A stretch of 64,000 bases of DNA, taken from NCBI GenBank assembly GCA_029212405.1, contig JARGNR010000031.1:1-64000 (forward strand). Direction: 5' to 3'. The position numbers and the translations under genes were made by a program. This stretch comes from Saprospiraceae bacterium. Its GTDB lineage: Bacteria > Bacteroidota > Bacteroidia > Chitinophagales > Saprospiraceae. Under the pieces are notes generated by a model, which ran no database searches, had not been told where the DNA came from, and worked only from the letters and a program-made list of their open reading frames with translations. The first letter of the stretch is position 1, and each line of letters starts with the position of its first letter. Below, one piece after another: positions 29,701 to 37,675 of the stretch.

Positions 29701-29857
29701 CTTGACCATACAATTCCTGATCAAAATATGACTTACCTTGAATATAAGTTTCAAATGTGTTATTATGAAATGCAGTTTCCTGTCCTTTGATAGATAGAAA
29801 TGACAAAGAAAGTAGAAAACACAAAAATATATTACGTGCTGTATTGTTATTCTTCAT
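26723..29857 (-). CDS. Large periplasmic TPR-repeat protein
   Basis: About 1044 residues from 29857 (MKNNNTARNIFLCFLLSLSFLS), with a signal peptide ending near SIKGQ. Nearly the whole mature protein is tetratricopeptide repeats of about 34 residues (for example YFAGDYKGAIKSFQRVE, YNQGDMEGALAYYKSV, YQNANYAKAVDAFNEYL), more than 20 in number, with an acidic/Thr tail. TPR arrays hold other proteins; an outer-membrane assembly or gating scaffold for the neighbouring barrel (25002-26666) is a reasonable guess. There is no lipobox, so it is soluble in the periplasm or bound through its partner. It is not obviously SprE/PorW, which is a lipoprotein. Confidence 0.82.
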   Translation of the reverse strand: MKNNNTARNIFLCFLLSLSFLSIKGQETAFHNNTFETYIQGKSYFDQELYGQAIESLELFLYENRFLPDSETNAIYNIDAQSLYHISALRLDLPEAESAMAKFIENHHPNPLLVNAIFEMGDYYYNEKQYVKCIEYFDKIDIDEVAELKMSEVVFKKGYCHFVRKEFNEAQYNFSYTKDLQNRFFYPTNYYYGMCEYFAGDYKGAIKSFQRVESNSVYREQIPYYISQIYFAEENFDQLLNYGENVIRQPGTKKIKEIRLLLGQAYFQRNNYEKALPHLEFHEANTDALTIEEFYQLAFAQYQSGFCDRAIDNFLEINLEDSKLGQVVNYYLADCYEKKGDKSSARAAFKKVSQMNYDQGMQEESTFNYGKLSAELGFEREAINILITIEERSPYYAETQDIINDILVNTGDFENAISILESLPSLNKKLEETYQKVTFNLGLQLLAENKKEDTKAMFAKSMKYTHDASILTQIVFWEAAFHASEGNYKESISSYKRYHLFQRQAPNLPEESSPYMARYYNAYNHLKLGEYLSAVDEFKSTIILINQEQTQIKNGAIKNRILPDAYLRAGDCLFKENMYDDAVTYYDQSIQLKANGYDYALYQRGLIEGLVGQPFEKILTLEELIETNPDSDYADDAYWQLGDTYLAVGNPINAANAFRTLRTDFKGRSNLINAANLKLGLINYNQGDMEGALAYYKSVFQNNPNPKESQEALVSIEEIYIDDLGKTEEYFNFLQTIPGYELTAFSKDSLDYRIGEIQYQNANYAKAVDAFNEYLSKYKAGYYRLEARYYRGESHALLKNYSKALTDYEVIIQEGISDNYERALKKAALISYNHSQNFNKALQYYTLLESHTSSQEDAYQAQLGAMRSAFRLGKDEDVITYANKVTTNSLVNKDEKSTAMYYLGKVSYKKVQLQQAAAAFAQVAELSNNNQAAESRYMIAKILFEQSAFQEAEQAANDANEKNANYPTWIAKSILLLADIYIENGDLLNARAAAEAVAENFKDDEELLKIANATLVRITQKEQESNRIKIEIPDGTLELDTTGN

Positions 29858-30056
29858 AGTATTGCTTTTTCCCATTGGAAATATGCTATTTACATAGTTG
29901 GGATGTACTACTTATATTATAATTAAACTTCAACTATAACTGTAAAAGTATGAAAGAGATACGTATCAATATAATTATTGATATTTTAATTATGTTAAAA
30001 TGAGCGTAACTCTTAATTTGAGGTAGTTTAAACCTCTTTTATCCTAATAAAATTGT

Positions 30057-30707
30057 CTAGAATTGATAATTTGTAGCTACGCGCAATCCAATAAAGTAGG
30101 GGAAATAGGGAGGGTTAACGGAAAATGTGGCTGCATAATCTTTTACTGACAGTTTGAATAGGACTCCAATAGTGGTAAAGAAATTTTTAGAATGAAGTGG
30201 GTATTGGTATCCAAGGAATCCAGAAAATGAATAAGAGTCAACTTGTCTAAGGTTTAGCCTAGTTGCGTTGAAATTCCTATCCATATGGAATCTAATACCA
30301 GATTCTGCAATAATAAATCCATTTTTAAATGAGGGAAACCTGCCCAGATAAGATGCGCCCAGTTCTTTAGTTGTTGCACTATATGTATCGACAATAAAAG
30401 ACTGATCAAAAGTGCTTGTCCCTTCTACAGTCAATCCATTTTCAGCTATTACAAAACTGAGTTTTATGCCTGAGGTTTCATTAAAATACCTGAATATACT
30501 GATTCCATAGTTTTTAACCCATATTGGTTTTATTTGCTCAGGAATTATAAAAATCGATTGTGAAAAGGTAGAAAATGCATTTACTTCATTGGATATATTA
30601 GAGAATCCTGAAGATGCATGGAACTCTATTCCATTCGTATAATAGGTTTGTCCAATAATGACAGGAGAAAACCAGCATAAAAGCAGAAGTGCCAGGCACT
30701 TCTGCAT
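30057..30707 (-). CDS. Small outer-membrane beta-barrel protein
   Basis: About 216 residues from 30707 (MQKCLALLLLCWFSPVIIGQ), or 226 from 30737. The signal peptide ends near IIGQ. The mature part alternates aromatic beta strands and ends in FIGLRVATNYQF, the C-terminal Phe signature for BAM insertion; about eight strands are expected. It resembles uncharacterised Bacteroidota OmpW/OmpX-size barrels. It lies between EttA (24 bases downstream of it) and the TPR gene (about 200 bases away). A strong inverted repeat at 30683-30705 covers the second start codon; see findings. Confidence 0.7.
   Translation of the reverse strand: MQKCLALLLLCWFSPVIIGQTYYTNGIEFHASSGFSNISNEVNAFSTFSQSIFIIPEQIKPIWVKNYGISIFRYFNETSGIKLSFVIAENGLTVEGTSTFDQSFIVDTYSATTKELGASYLGRFPSFKNGFIIAESGIRFHMDRNFNATRLNLRQVDSYSFSGFLGYQYPLHSKNFFTTIGVLFKLSVKDYAATFSVNPPYFPYFIGLRVATNYQF
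30683..30705. repeat. Near-perfect inverted repeat at a start codon
   Basis: GCAGAAGTGCC and GGCACTTCTGC are perfect 11-base complements separated by one base. The repeat begins inside the start codon at 30707-30705 and covers the first residues of the signal peptide. In RNA it would form a tight hairpin (about nine or ten pairs once a loop is allowed) over the ribosome landing site. Confidence 0.85.
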
Positions 30708-30761
30708 CGTTTGTTTTATAATTATTCTAATTGGCATTGATCGTGATTGTATTTCTAAAAT

Positions 30762-32432
30762 CTATAACAGACTTTTAAATCGAGGCCTTTTAGGAGTAAT
30801 ATCACCCAGTCGTTCTTTTTTACTCGCTTCATAGGCGCTAAAGTTTCCTTCAAAGAAAACGATTTCTCCTTCGTCTTCGTATGCAAGTATATGTGTAGCC
30901 AATCGGTCAATGAACCATCTGTCGTGACTGATTACCAAAACACAACCAGCAAAATTCTCAATGGCTTCTTCTAGAGATCGTAAAGTATTTACGTCAATGT
31001 CATTGGTAGGCTCATCTAGCAACAAAACATTTCCTCCTTCTTTTAAAGTCATGGCTAAGTGCAATCGATTTCGTTCACCACCAGATAAAACACCTACTTT
31101 TTTCTGTTGATCAGCACCTCCAAAATTAAATTTGCTGATGTATGCTCGGACATTGACTTCTTTGTTGCCGACATGAATAAAATCATCACCACCTCCTACA
31201 ACTTCAAATATTGTTTTTTCTGGGATGAGATCTTTATGGCTTTGATCTACATAAGATAGTTTTACAGTATCTCCAACATCAATAGAACCTTTATCTGGTT
31301 TTTCTTCCCCCATAATCATTCGGAATAGGGTAGATTTTCCGACTCCATTGGGGCCAATGATTCCTACAATTGCATTTTTCGGGATTTGTAAGGATAAATT
31401 ATCAATCAAGAGACGATTGTCGTACCCTTTTGAAATTCCTTCTAAATTAATCACTTTATCCCCTAGTCGTGGACCTGAAGGGATGACTAGTTCCAATTTA
31501 GCTTCTTTTTCTCTTGCTTCCTGATTGCTCAACGCATCGTAGGCATTTAGACGCGCTTTTCCCTTTGATTGTTTGGCTTTTTGTGCACTTCTAACCCATT
31601 CTAGTTCTCTTTTCAATGCCTTTTGCCTCTTAGACTCTTGTTTCTCTTCATTGGCTAATCGATTCGATTTTTGATCCAACCATGAAGAGTAATTTCCTTC
31701 CCACGGTATTCCTTCTCCTCTATCCAATTCAAGAATCCAACCCGCAACATTATCTAGAAAATAACGATCGTGGGTCACCGCAATGACAGTTCCCGGAAAT
31801 GACTTTAAGTATTGCTCCAACCAATGCACACTTTCTGCATCCAGGTGGTTGGTCGGTTCATCTAACAACAGTATGTCAGGTTTACTCAACAACAATCGGC
31901 ATAGGGCAACTCTTCTTCGCTCTCCTCCAGAGAGTACAGCTACTTTAGCATCATCTGGAGGGAGTCTAAGGGAATCCATTGCTACTTCCAGCGTGTGATC
32001 CAAATCCCATGCATTGAGATGGTCCATTTTCTCAAGCAACTCTCCTTGTTCTTCTATGACTTTCATCATCTCATCATCCCCCATCGGTTCAGCGAGTTTC
32101 AAAGAGATGGCTTCATAAGCGTCTACAACATCTGCAATATGCTTAGCTCCTTGACGAACGACCTCTTTTACAGTGAGATTGTCATCCAATTCTGGTTCTT
32201 GTGCGAGATAACCTATTTTATATTCTTTGTCAAAGGTTACTTTCCCTTCGAAGTTGGTATCTAAACCAGCAATTATTTTTAAAAGGCTTGATTTACCAGA
32301 GCCATTCAAACCCAGTACTCCGATCTTGGCTCCGTAATAAAATGAAAGCCAAATGTTTTTTAAAACTTGTTTGCTGGGGGGGTATGTTTTTGTAACCCCT
32401 TCCATTGAAAATATTATCTTTTTATCACTCAT
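30762..32432 (-). CDS. ettA: Energy-dependent translational throttle protein EttA (ABC-F)
   Basis: A start at 32432 (MSDKKIIFSMEGVTKTYPP) gives 556 residues, the same as EttA in other bacteria; an in-frame ATG at 32525 adds an unlikely 31-residue extension. Two ABC domains: the first with Walker A GLNGSGKSS and signature LSGGERRRVALCRLL, the second with GPNGVGKST and LSGGERNRLHLA, both followed by LLLDEPTNHLD/LLLDEPTNDID Walker B motifs. Between them is the PtIM linker with KRELEWVRSAQKAKQSKGKARL. It binds the ribosomal E site and tunes the first elongation step to ATP/ADP level. No membrane domain. Gene start is divergent from the DUF4249 gene. Confidence 0.95.
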   Translation of the reverse strand: MSDKKIIFSMEGVTKTYPPSKQVLKNIWLSFYYGAKIGVLGLNGSGKSSLLKIIAGLDTNFEGKVTFDKEYKIGYLAQEPELDDNLTVKEVVRQGAKHIADVVDAYEAISLKLAEPMGDDEMMKVIEEQGELLEKMDHLNAWDLDHTLEVAMDSLRLPPDDAKVAVLSGGERRRVALCRLLLSKPDILLLDEPTNHLDAESVHWLEQYLKSFPGTVIAVTHDRYFLDNVAGWILELDRGEGIPWEGNYSSWLDQKSNRLANEEKQESKRQKALKRELEWVRSAQKAKQSKGKARLNAYDALSNQEAREKEAKLELVIPSGPRLGDKVINLEGISKGYDNRLLIDNLSLQIPKNAIVGIIGPNGVGKSTLFRMIMGEEKPDKGSIDVGDTVKLSYVDQSHKDLIPEKTIFEVVGGGDDFIHVGNKEVNVRAYISKFNFGGADQQKKVGVLSGGERNRLHLAMTLKEGGNVLLLDEPTNDIDVNTLRSLEEAIENFAGCVLVISHDRWFIDRLATHILAYEDEGEIVFFEGNFSAYEASKKERLGDITPKRPRFKSLL

Positions 32433-32717
32433 TTGTGTTGTTTTATATTGAATATAAATAGGGTTGAAAGACCTTGTGCCTTCCATTTTCATTGAATTTA
32501 AAGCCGAAAATATAACTTCTTTCATTGATTTGTTGGTTTGTGTCGATCAAATATTTATTTCGAAATAATCTATGGTGTTTTTTATAAATTGAAGGCGAGA
32601 CAAAATTAAAGAATGTATTAAGTGGAATGGTGGAATTATATTCTGCTTTTTACGATTGGTCCTAGTATTAAGGGAGGTTGTGCTTGGAATTGAAGAATTT
32701 TATTTATACTTTTACAA

Positions 32718-32725
32718 TACGTTTG
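32718..32725 (+). promoter_or_regulatory. -7 element TACGTTTG before the DUF4249 gene
   Basis: TACGTTTG matches TAnnTTTG and lies 16 bases before the start codon, giving a very short 5' leader. No good -33 TTG at 17-23 bases. Confidence 0.5.
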
Positions 32726-32741
32726 ACTACATCTGTTACAA

Positions 32742-33779
32742 ATGATTAAAAGACCAAATCTATTCTTATTTTCTTTGCTCATAGCGTCATTGCTATGCAC
32801 TTCCTGTGAAGAAGAGATAATTTTGGAAAGAGATGATTTCAAAAGTGAATTGGTAGTAAACTCCCTATTTACTAATGATTCTCCATGGTCCGTTCATGTT
32901 TCGAATTCAAAATACATTTTTGATCCAGACACTAAAGTTGAGAATATTACCAATGCTCGGGTTGAAATTTATGATCAAAATGGAAATTACATTTATGACT
33001 TTTATCATGTCTCAGAATGGGTATATGCGCAAGACGATATAGCGCCTTATCCAAAAAGAAGCTATAGTATAAAAGTTTCTGTACCTGGGTATCACACTGT
33101 TACGGCAAAAAGTTTCGTGCCTGAAAAATCTACGCTGCTTATCAATAATTTTTCAATAACGGCAAATGAAACACAAAACGATGTGGAAGTAGATTTTGAG
33201 ATAGAAGATAAATCAAAATTAGAGTCCTATTATATTTGGGAAATTGTGAGTATTGGTGAAGATGGAGGAGATGGAGATGAGAATGGTCAATTGTCAAAAA
33301 CATGGATTGATGATTTGACAAACTATTCTGATGATTTAGTGAAAGGAAGTAGAGAAGTACTTGAAGGAACATCTTTTGGTGATGGTACTTACAAAGGAAC
33401 ATACAACTCTACAGAAGGAAATCGAAGTTTAGGGATAGGGATTGGAAATGGAGGTGAATTGTTAGATGATTTCTCGGAACAAATTTTAAATATTGCAAAA
33501 CTAGACCCGAATATAAATCTACCAGGTGATATTAATCTTAATGATCCGTTGAATGAAAATTCTGAAGATGAAGATGATCCCGATAAAGTAGAGGTCAATT
33601 ATGAATTAAGAGTAATGTCAATAAGTAAGGAACTGTATTATTATTACTCAAGCGTTGAAGAATATTTGCAAAATAATCAAGGCAACCATAGTAATCAAAC
33701 GCCTTATAGCATCTACACAAATGTTACTCACGGCCATGGTATTTTTGCTGGCTTTAGTGAGTCTGTTATTCAATTTTAA
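32742..33779 (+). CDS. DUF4249 family lipoprotein
   Basis: 345-residue outer-membrane lipoprotein: signal SLLIASLLCTSC with lipobox CTSC, then the DUF4249 opening ELVVNSLFTNDSPWSVHVSNSKYIFD and the beta-rich NARVEIYDQNGNYIYDF. The family is a beta-sandwich protein usually encoded beside a TonB-dependent receptor, for which it acts as a partner lipoprotein of unknown substrate. Here no such receptor is next to it, so it is an isolated member. An acidic, Asn-rich insertion (about 175-285, with EDEDDPDK) lies in the middle. A GNAT gene follows after 11 bases. Confidence 0.82.
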   Translation: MIKRPNLFLFSLLIASLLCTSCEEEIILERDDFKSELVVNSLFTNDSPWSVHVSNSKYIFDPDTKVENITNARVEIYDQNGNYIYDFYHVSEWVYAQDDIAPYPKRSYSIKVSVPGYHTVTAKSFVPEKSTLLINNFSITANETQNDVEVDFEIEDKSKLESYYIWEIVSIGEDGGDGDENGQLSKTWIDDLTNYSDDLVKGSREVLEGTSFGDGTYKGTYNSTEGNRSLGIGIGNGGELLDDFSEQILNIAKLDPNINLPGDINLNDPLNENSEDEDDPDKVEVNYELRVMSISKELYYYYSSVEEYLQNNQGNHSNQTPYSIYTNVTHGHGIFAGFSESVIQF

Positions 33780-33790
33780 ATCCATTTTTC

Positions 33791-34225
33791 TTGTACATTA
33801 CCCAAGTTGAATTTAATACTCCCAGTTATGGAGAGCTCATTTATTTGAGAGACTTGTTACTGAGAAAACCTATTGGCTTAGAATTTACTCCTGAAGATTT
33901 GTCTACAGAATACAATTCCACCCATATAGCGGCCTTTTCAAACATGGATGAACTCCTAGGAACGTTAGTAATGAAACCGCTCGATAAGCATCAAGTTAAG
34001 ATGAGACAAGTTGCCGTTTTTCCGTTCGCTCAAAGGAAAGGCATAGGTCAACAAATGGTGGCTGCATCAGAACGGTTTGCCATAGCGAATGGGTTTTCAG
34101 AAATAGTTTTAAGTGCCCGTGTCCCCGCAGTTCCATTTTATGAAAAATTGAATTATGAAGTTGTTAGTGATATCTACAAAGAAGTAGGGATCGATCACTA
34201 CAAAATGAAGAAAAAACTATCATAA
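33791..34225 (+). CDS. GNAT family N-acetyltransferase
   Basis: 144-residue cytoplasmic acetyltransferase. Acetyl-CoA motif A is MRQVAVFPFAQRKGIGQQMV (Q/R-x-x-G-x-G type), followed by AIANGFSEIVLSARVPAVPFYEKLNYEVV, as in ElaA/YitI-like GNATs. The reading frame needs a TTG start at 33791: no ATG occurs before residue 51, and an ATG start there would remove the first strands. It is 11 bases after the DUF4249 gene and is probably co-transcribed. Substrate unknown. Confidence 0.82.
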   Translation: MYITQVEFNTPSYGELIYLRDLLLRKPIGLEFTPEDLSTEYNSTHIAAFSNMDELLGTLVMKPLDKHQVKMRQVAVFPFAQRKGIGQQMVAASERFAIANGFSEIVLSARVPAVPFYEKLNYEVVSDIYKEVGIDHYKMKKKLS

Positions 34226-34262
34226 CATAGCTCACTTTATTGCACTTTTAGCCATGAATTCA

Positions 34263-34284
34263 ATTCAGGGCATTACTCCTGAAT
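34263..34284. terminator. Weak inverted repeat between convergent genes
   Basis: ATTCAGG and CCTGAAT form a seven-pair stem with an eight-base loop between the convergent GNAT and amylase genes. Neither strand has a good T run after it, so its role as a terminator is doubtful. Confidence 0.35.
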
Positions 34285-34312
34285 ATCTCCTATTAAACAC
34301 AAGTGATCTTTT

Positions 34313-37117
34313 CTATTCATTTTTGATAAAGCGATCTGTGAGATTCCAAGAGCTAGATTGTAAATTGAGATAATACAGTCCAGGTGGGAGATCATCAATA
34401 TCAAATTGAATCATTTTGTCTCCACTACCCAATCGGTAGGAATCAGACTTCACGACTTTACCATTGGCAGTATAGATGGATGATTTTACTTCTTGTGATT
34501 CCGATAAAGTCAATTTCAGTGATAAGAGAGATTGAGCTGGATTCGGGAAAATCAAGTAATCTTGAACAATCTCTTTGGGGTCCTCAATTCCTGAAATAAT
34601 GGTGGGGTCACCAATTTTTTCATCCAAATAGACCCTGTATTCACCAGCATTCAAAACGATGTTCATCAATTGATTTTCAACATTGAGACTATCTCCAGTT
34701 ATGTAGTCGTACCACCAACCTTTGTGCTGAAATCCAGGGGATAAGCTACGTGCACCAATTTCAAAATTTCCTACAACGATGGCATTCAAATCATCTGAGG
34801 ATAGTCGAATGTACTTTTTACCATCAGCAAGGCTATGGGCGTATGTCGTGGTTTTCGTAAGATCGTATTCTGTTTTTAATTTAATTAAAGCTGCGGTCAC
34901 GTCATACAACTGTTTTCTTTGCAAATCTTCCTTATAGTCCCACCGAATTGGTTTTGGAGATAGGCGGCAATCCGGATTTATACTTCCATTCGTACAGCGA
35001 TTGATTGAAAAATCATATCCGAGTTCCCCAAATTGCCAAAGCATTTTAGGACCAGGAATCATATATAAAAAAGCACTGGCCAATTCTATCCGCTCCAACG
35101 CAGTAGTCAAATCTTTTACATTGTAGGAGGAACTTGAATTTCCAAAATTTAGATTTTTATACATTAACCGTTCTTCATCGTGGCTTTCCATATATCCTAC
35201 AGCATGAGGGTCGTTCCAGCCCTTTCTTTTATAATCAATCCATTCAAAGTTGGAAGCTTCATTTGTATTGAAACCAAGTGTGCCTTCGTTAAAACTATGA
35301 TTGTGATTACTCCACAACATCATACCATAATTAGAAAGTACTTTCTCCTCACTATTCGAGGCAAAGTGTTCTAGGATTACATACACATCCGAATTTACAT
35401 CCCAAATATTGTCGGCATAATCTTGCAATATGTTTATTCTAGTAGCATCATAGGCTGCAAATACACCATCGTTATTACTTTCTTTTTGCGTAAACCCTTT
35501 TGATAAATCAAATCTAAAACCATCAATGTGGTATTCTTCTATCCAATATCTAGTCACTCTATTCACAAATGCCTTAGTGAATTCACTTTCATGATTAAAG
35601 TCATATCCTACATTAAATGGATGTTTTGCGATGGGATTAAGAAATGGACTGTCTGAAGAAGGTCTAAAATTGGCAGCGTCCCAATACAATTGCGCAAATG
35701 GACTCTGACTAAAGGCATGATTATAAACCACATCTAAAATAACGGCAATTCCTCTTCTATGACATTCATCTACCACAGTTTTGAAGGCTGTTGGCGTTCC
35801 GTAATATTTATCCAGTGCCATGTGAAATGAAGGATTGTACCCCCAACTTTCGTTTCCTTCAAATTCGTTAATTGGCATAAACTGCAGTGCATTAATGCCT
35901 AAACGGTCTAAGTAATCTAACGTATCTAATAGTGTTTGGTAATTCTTTTCATTTGTGAAATCACGCATGAGCAATTCGTAGATGACTAGGTTTTCTTTTG
36001 CTGGTGAAACAAAGTCATGTTGCCATTGGTAGTCTTCTGCCCCCGTTTTCATTAAAGAAACATAACCATCGGCTGCAGCAGGGTAGGGATGCATATTTGG
36101 AAAAGTAGCTTCACTTATAAATGGATCATTATTTTTGTCCAAGACGATTTCACTGAATGGGTCTGCTATGAAAATTGTGCCATCCACCAGATACTGAAAA
36201 GCATAATTAGTGTTTTCATCCAACCCTTCAATATCAATCCAGAAATAGGAACCATCTGGAGTTTGTTTCATGAAATAATCAGTACTGATGGTCCAATCAT
36301 TAAAATCTCCTAAAACGTATGCATTATTCTTTTGAGGAGCCATAAGAACTAATCTAGTTCGATCTGGTCCTATTTTGTTAATACCAGGCAATGCGCCTTG
36401 AGGTAAGGCTTCAACAACTATCTCAGGATTAACAGTTATACTAAAGCTTGATTCTAAAGTTTCGTTATTTAAACTGGCTACTATTCTGATCGTGTGATCT
36501 CCAATTTCTGATACAGTATACATGTATTCTATGTAATCTGTGGTCTCTTGAAAAATACTTATTTCATTATCAGTCAGCTCTATTTCCGAAACTTCAGAGG
36601 TGGCATATTTAATTGATATCTCATCACCGAGATTAGCGATGATGTTTGTTTGAGTTGGACTTATTAATTGAGCGGCAAACCCATCTGTATTTACAAAGTC
36701 TAAAAAGATATCTTGATTCTGAGCAGTTTTACCTTCTTTTGATCCATTTACATTTCGAAATACAAATGCTAGTTTTTCTATTTCAACATCATTGGGCACA
36801 TTGTAAAATTCATCGATAACAAAACTCAACGTGTGTTTATCATTTCCGATGTTTGTCATTTTAACTCTGGGGTCGTCAGTCCCCCAATTTCCAACCACAA
36901 ATTTCCAGTCTGACCCTGAATTTGAAGTGTTGGTTATTAAGCCAGTATGCATATATACTTGATTCTCTCCTGCCAAGCCACCATTGCCTTGCGTAGCATC
37001 ATATGTTATGGTCACGGTCTCCGTTCGTTTAGGAAAAACAGGATCAATAGATACAATTTGAGCACTAATTGCACTTGAAAATAATATTGCAAATAAGAAG
37101 AAGGTCAAATATTTCAT
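34313..37117 (-). CDS. T9SS-exported GH13 alpha-amylase-family enzyme
   Basis: 934-residue secreted glucan hydrolase. Signal peptide ends near AISAQ. The N-terminal 230 residues are beta-sandwich modules; then a CBM48-like starch-binding E-set (KNNAYVLGDFNDW, about 255-345); then the GH13 TIM barrel (about 375-780) with DVVYNHAF, the nucleophile D537 in GFRFDLSKGF, the acid/base E583 in ILEHF and D647 in ESHDEER. The last 80 residues (IFPNPAQSLLSLKLTL... to TDRFIKNE) are a type A T9SS sorting domain, so the enzyme is shown on the surface or released. It would start breakdown of extracellular alpha-glucan whose products feed the maltose operon at 38958-44810. Confidence 0.93.
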   Translation of the reverse strand: MKYLTFFLFAILFSSAISAQIVSIDPVFPKRTETVTITYDATQGNGGLAGENQVYMHTGLITNTSNSGSDWKFVVGNWGTDDPRVKMTNIGNDKHTLSFVIDEFYNVPNDVEIEKLAFVFRNVNGSKEGKTAQNQDIFLDFVNTDGFAAQLISPTQTNIIANLGDEISIKYATSEVSEIELTDNEISIFQETTDYIEYMYTVSEIGDHTIRIVASLNNETLESSFSITVNPEIVVEALPQGALPGINKIGPDRTRLVLMAPQKNNAYVLGDFNDWTISTDYFMKQTPDGSYFWIDIEGLDENTNYAFQYLVDGTIFIADPFSEIVLDKNNDPFISEATFPNMHPYPAAADGYVSLMKTGAEDYQWQHDFVSPAKENLVIYELLMRDFTNEKNYQTLLDTLDYLDRLGINALQFMPINEFEGNESWGYNPSFHMALDKYYGTPTAFKTVVDECHRRGIAVILDVVYNHAFSQSPFAQLYWDAANFRPSSDSPFLNPIAKHPFNVGYDFNHESEFTKAFVNRVTRYWIEEYHIDGFRFDLSKGFTQKESNNDGVFAAYDATRINILQDYADNIWDVNSDVYVILEHFASNSEEKVLSNYGMMLWSNHNHSFNEGTLGFNTNEASNFEWIDYKRKGWNDPHAVGYMESHDEERLMYKNLNFGNSSSSYNVKDLTTALERIELASAFLYMIPGPKMLWQFGELGYDFSINRCTNGSINPDCRLSPKPIRWDYKEDLQRKQLYDVTAALIKLKTEYDLTKTTTYAHSLADGKKYIRLSSDDLNAIVVGNFEIGARSLSPGFQHKGWWYDYITGDSLNVENQLMNIVLNAGEYRVYLDEKIGDPTIISGIEDPKEIVQDYLIFPNPAQSLLSLKLTLSESQEVKSSIYTANGKVVKSDSYRLGSGDKMIQFDIDDLPPGLYYLNLQSSSWNLTDRFIKNE

Positions 37118-37253
37118 TCACTTAGGTTTATGATTCGAATCGAAATATACAGATAAAGTGTCACATTAACACTAAGTATTTTTAAAATTCTTATAAACTT
37201 GATTTGTCAAGACAGAATAGTCTATTTTTCAATTGATCTAGTGGAAAGATTTC

Positions 37254-37649
37254 TTAAACAAACTCTTCTTCATTGTCTTCCCATTTATCTTTCAAGGCTT
37301 CAATGTCTTTTAATTCTAAATGGGAATCATCGTCGTTAAGAGGATCATTGGACTTTTGAAGCCTATAAATTTTAACCATTTCTAATTCGATTTCTTCTTG
37401 ACTAAGTTCGTCTGAGTCACTAAGAAATGGAATTCCAAATACGGAGAAATAAATAATGGCATAGACCAAAGCCAAAACCAGAATTGGAAATTTTATCCAA
37501 TATGCTACGAATGGATGAAAATTTAAACTGATCACATACAGAATGATTGCTACTGAGGAAAAGATTGCCCCTACCGTATAGACGGCTCGTTTTTTCTTTT
37601 TTTTCTGCTTTAAGTTCTCAATGGCAGTCGCTTTGATATCATCGTACAT
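37254..37649 (-). CDS. 2TM domain protein
   Basis: 131 residues: a basic N terminus with KKKKKRAVYT, two hydrophobic helices (about 23-45 and 50-75, with ISLNFHPFVAYWIKFPILVLALVYAIIYF), then an acidic cytoplasmic tail (ELSQEEIELEMVKIYRLQ... EDNEEEFV). This matches the 2TM family, found also fused to histidine kinases in Bacteroidota. Function unknown. It follows the beta-helix lipoprotein gene by 26 bases. Confidence 0.75.
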   Translation of the reverse strand: MYDDIKATAIENLKQKKKKKRAVYTVGAIFSSVAIILYVISLNFHPFVAYWIKFPILVLALVYAIIYFSVFGIPFLSDSDELSQEEIELEMVKIYRLQKSNDPLNDDDSHLELKDIEALKDKWEDNEEEFV

Positions 37650-37675
37650 GATTCGTAACTTTTATACGCTTAAAA

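Noticed and set aside
29990-30056. GAGGT/ACCTC repeat with T-rich tail between the TPR and small barrel genes
   Set aside because: The stem has five pairs only and the T tail is on the plus strand, where no gene needs it.
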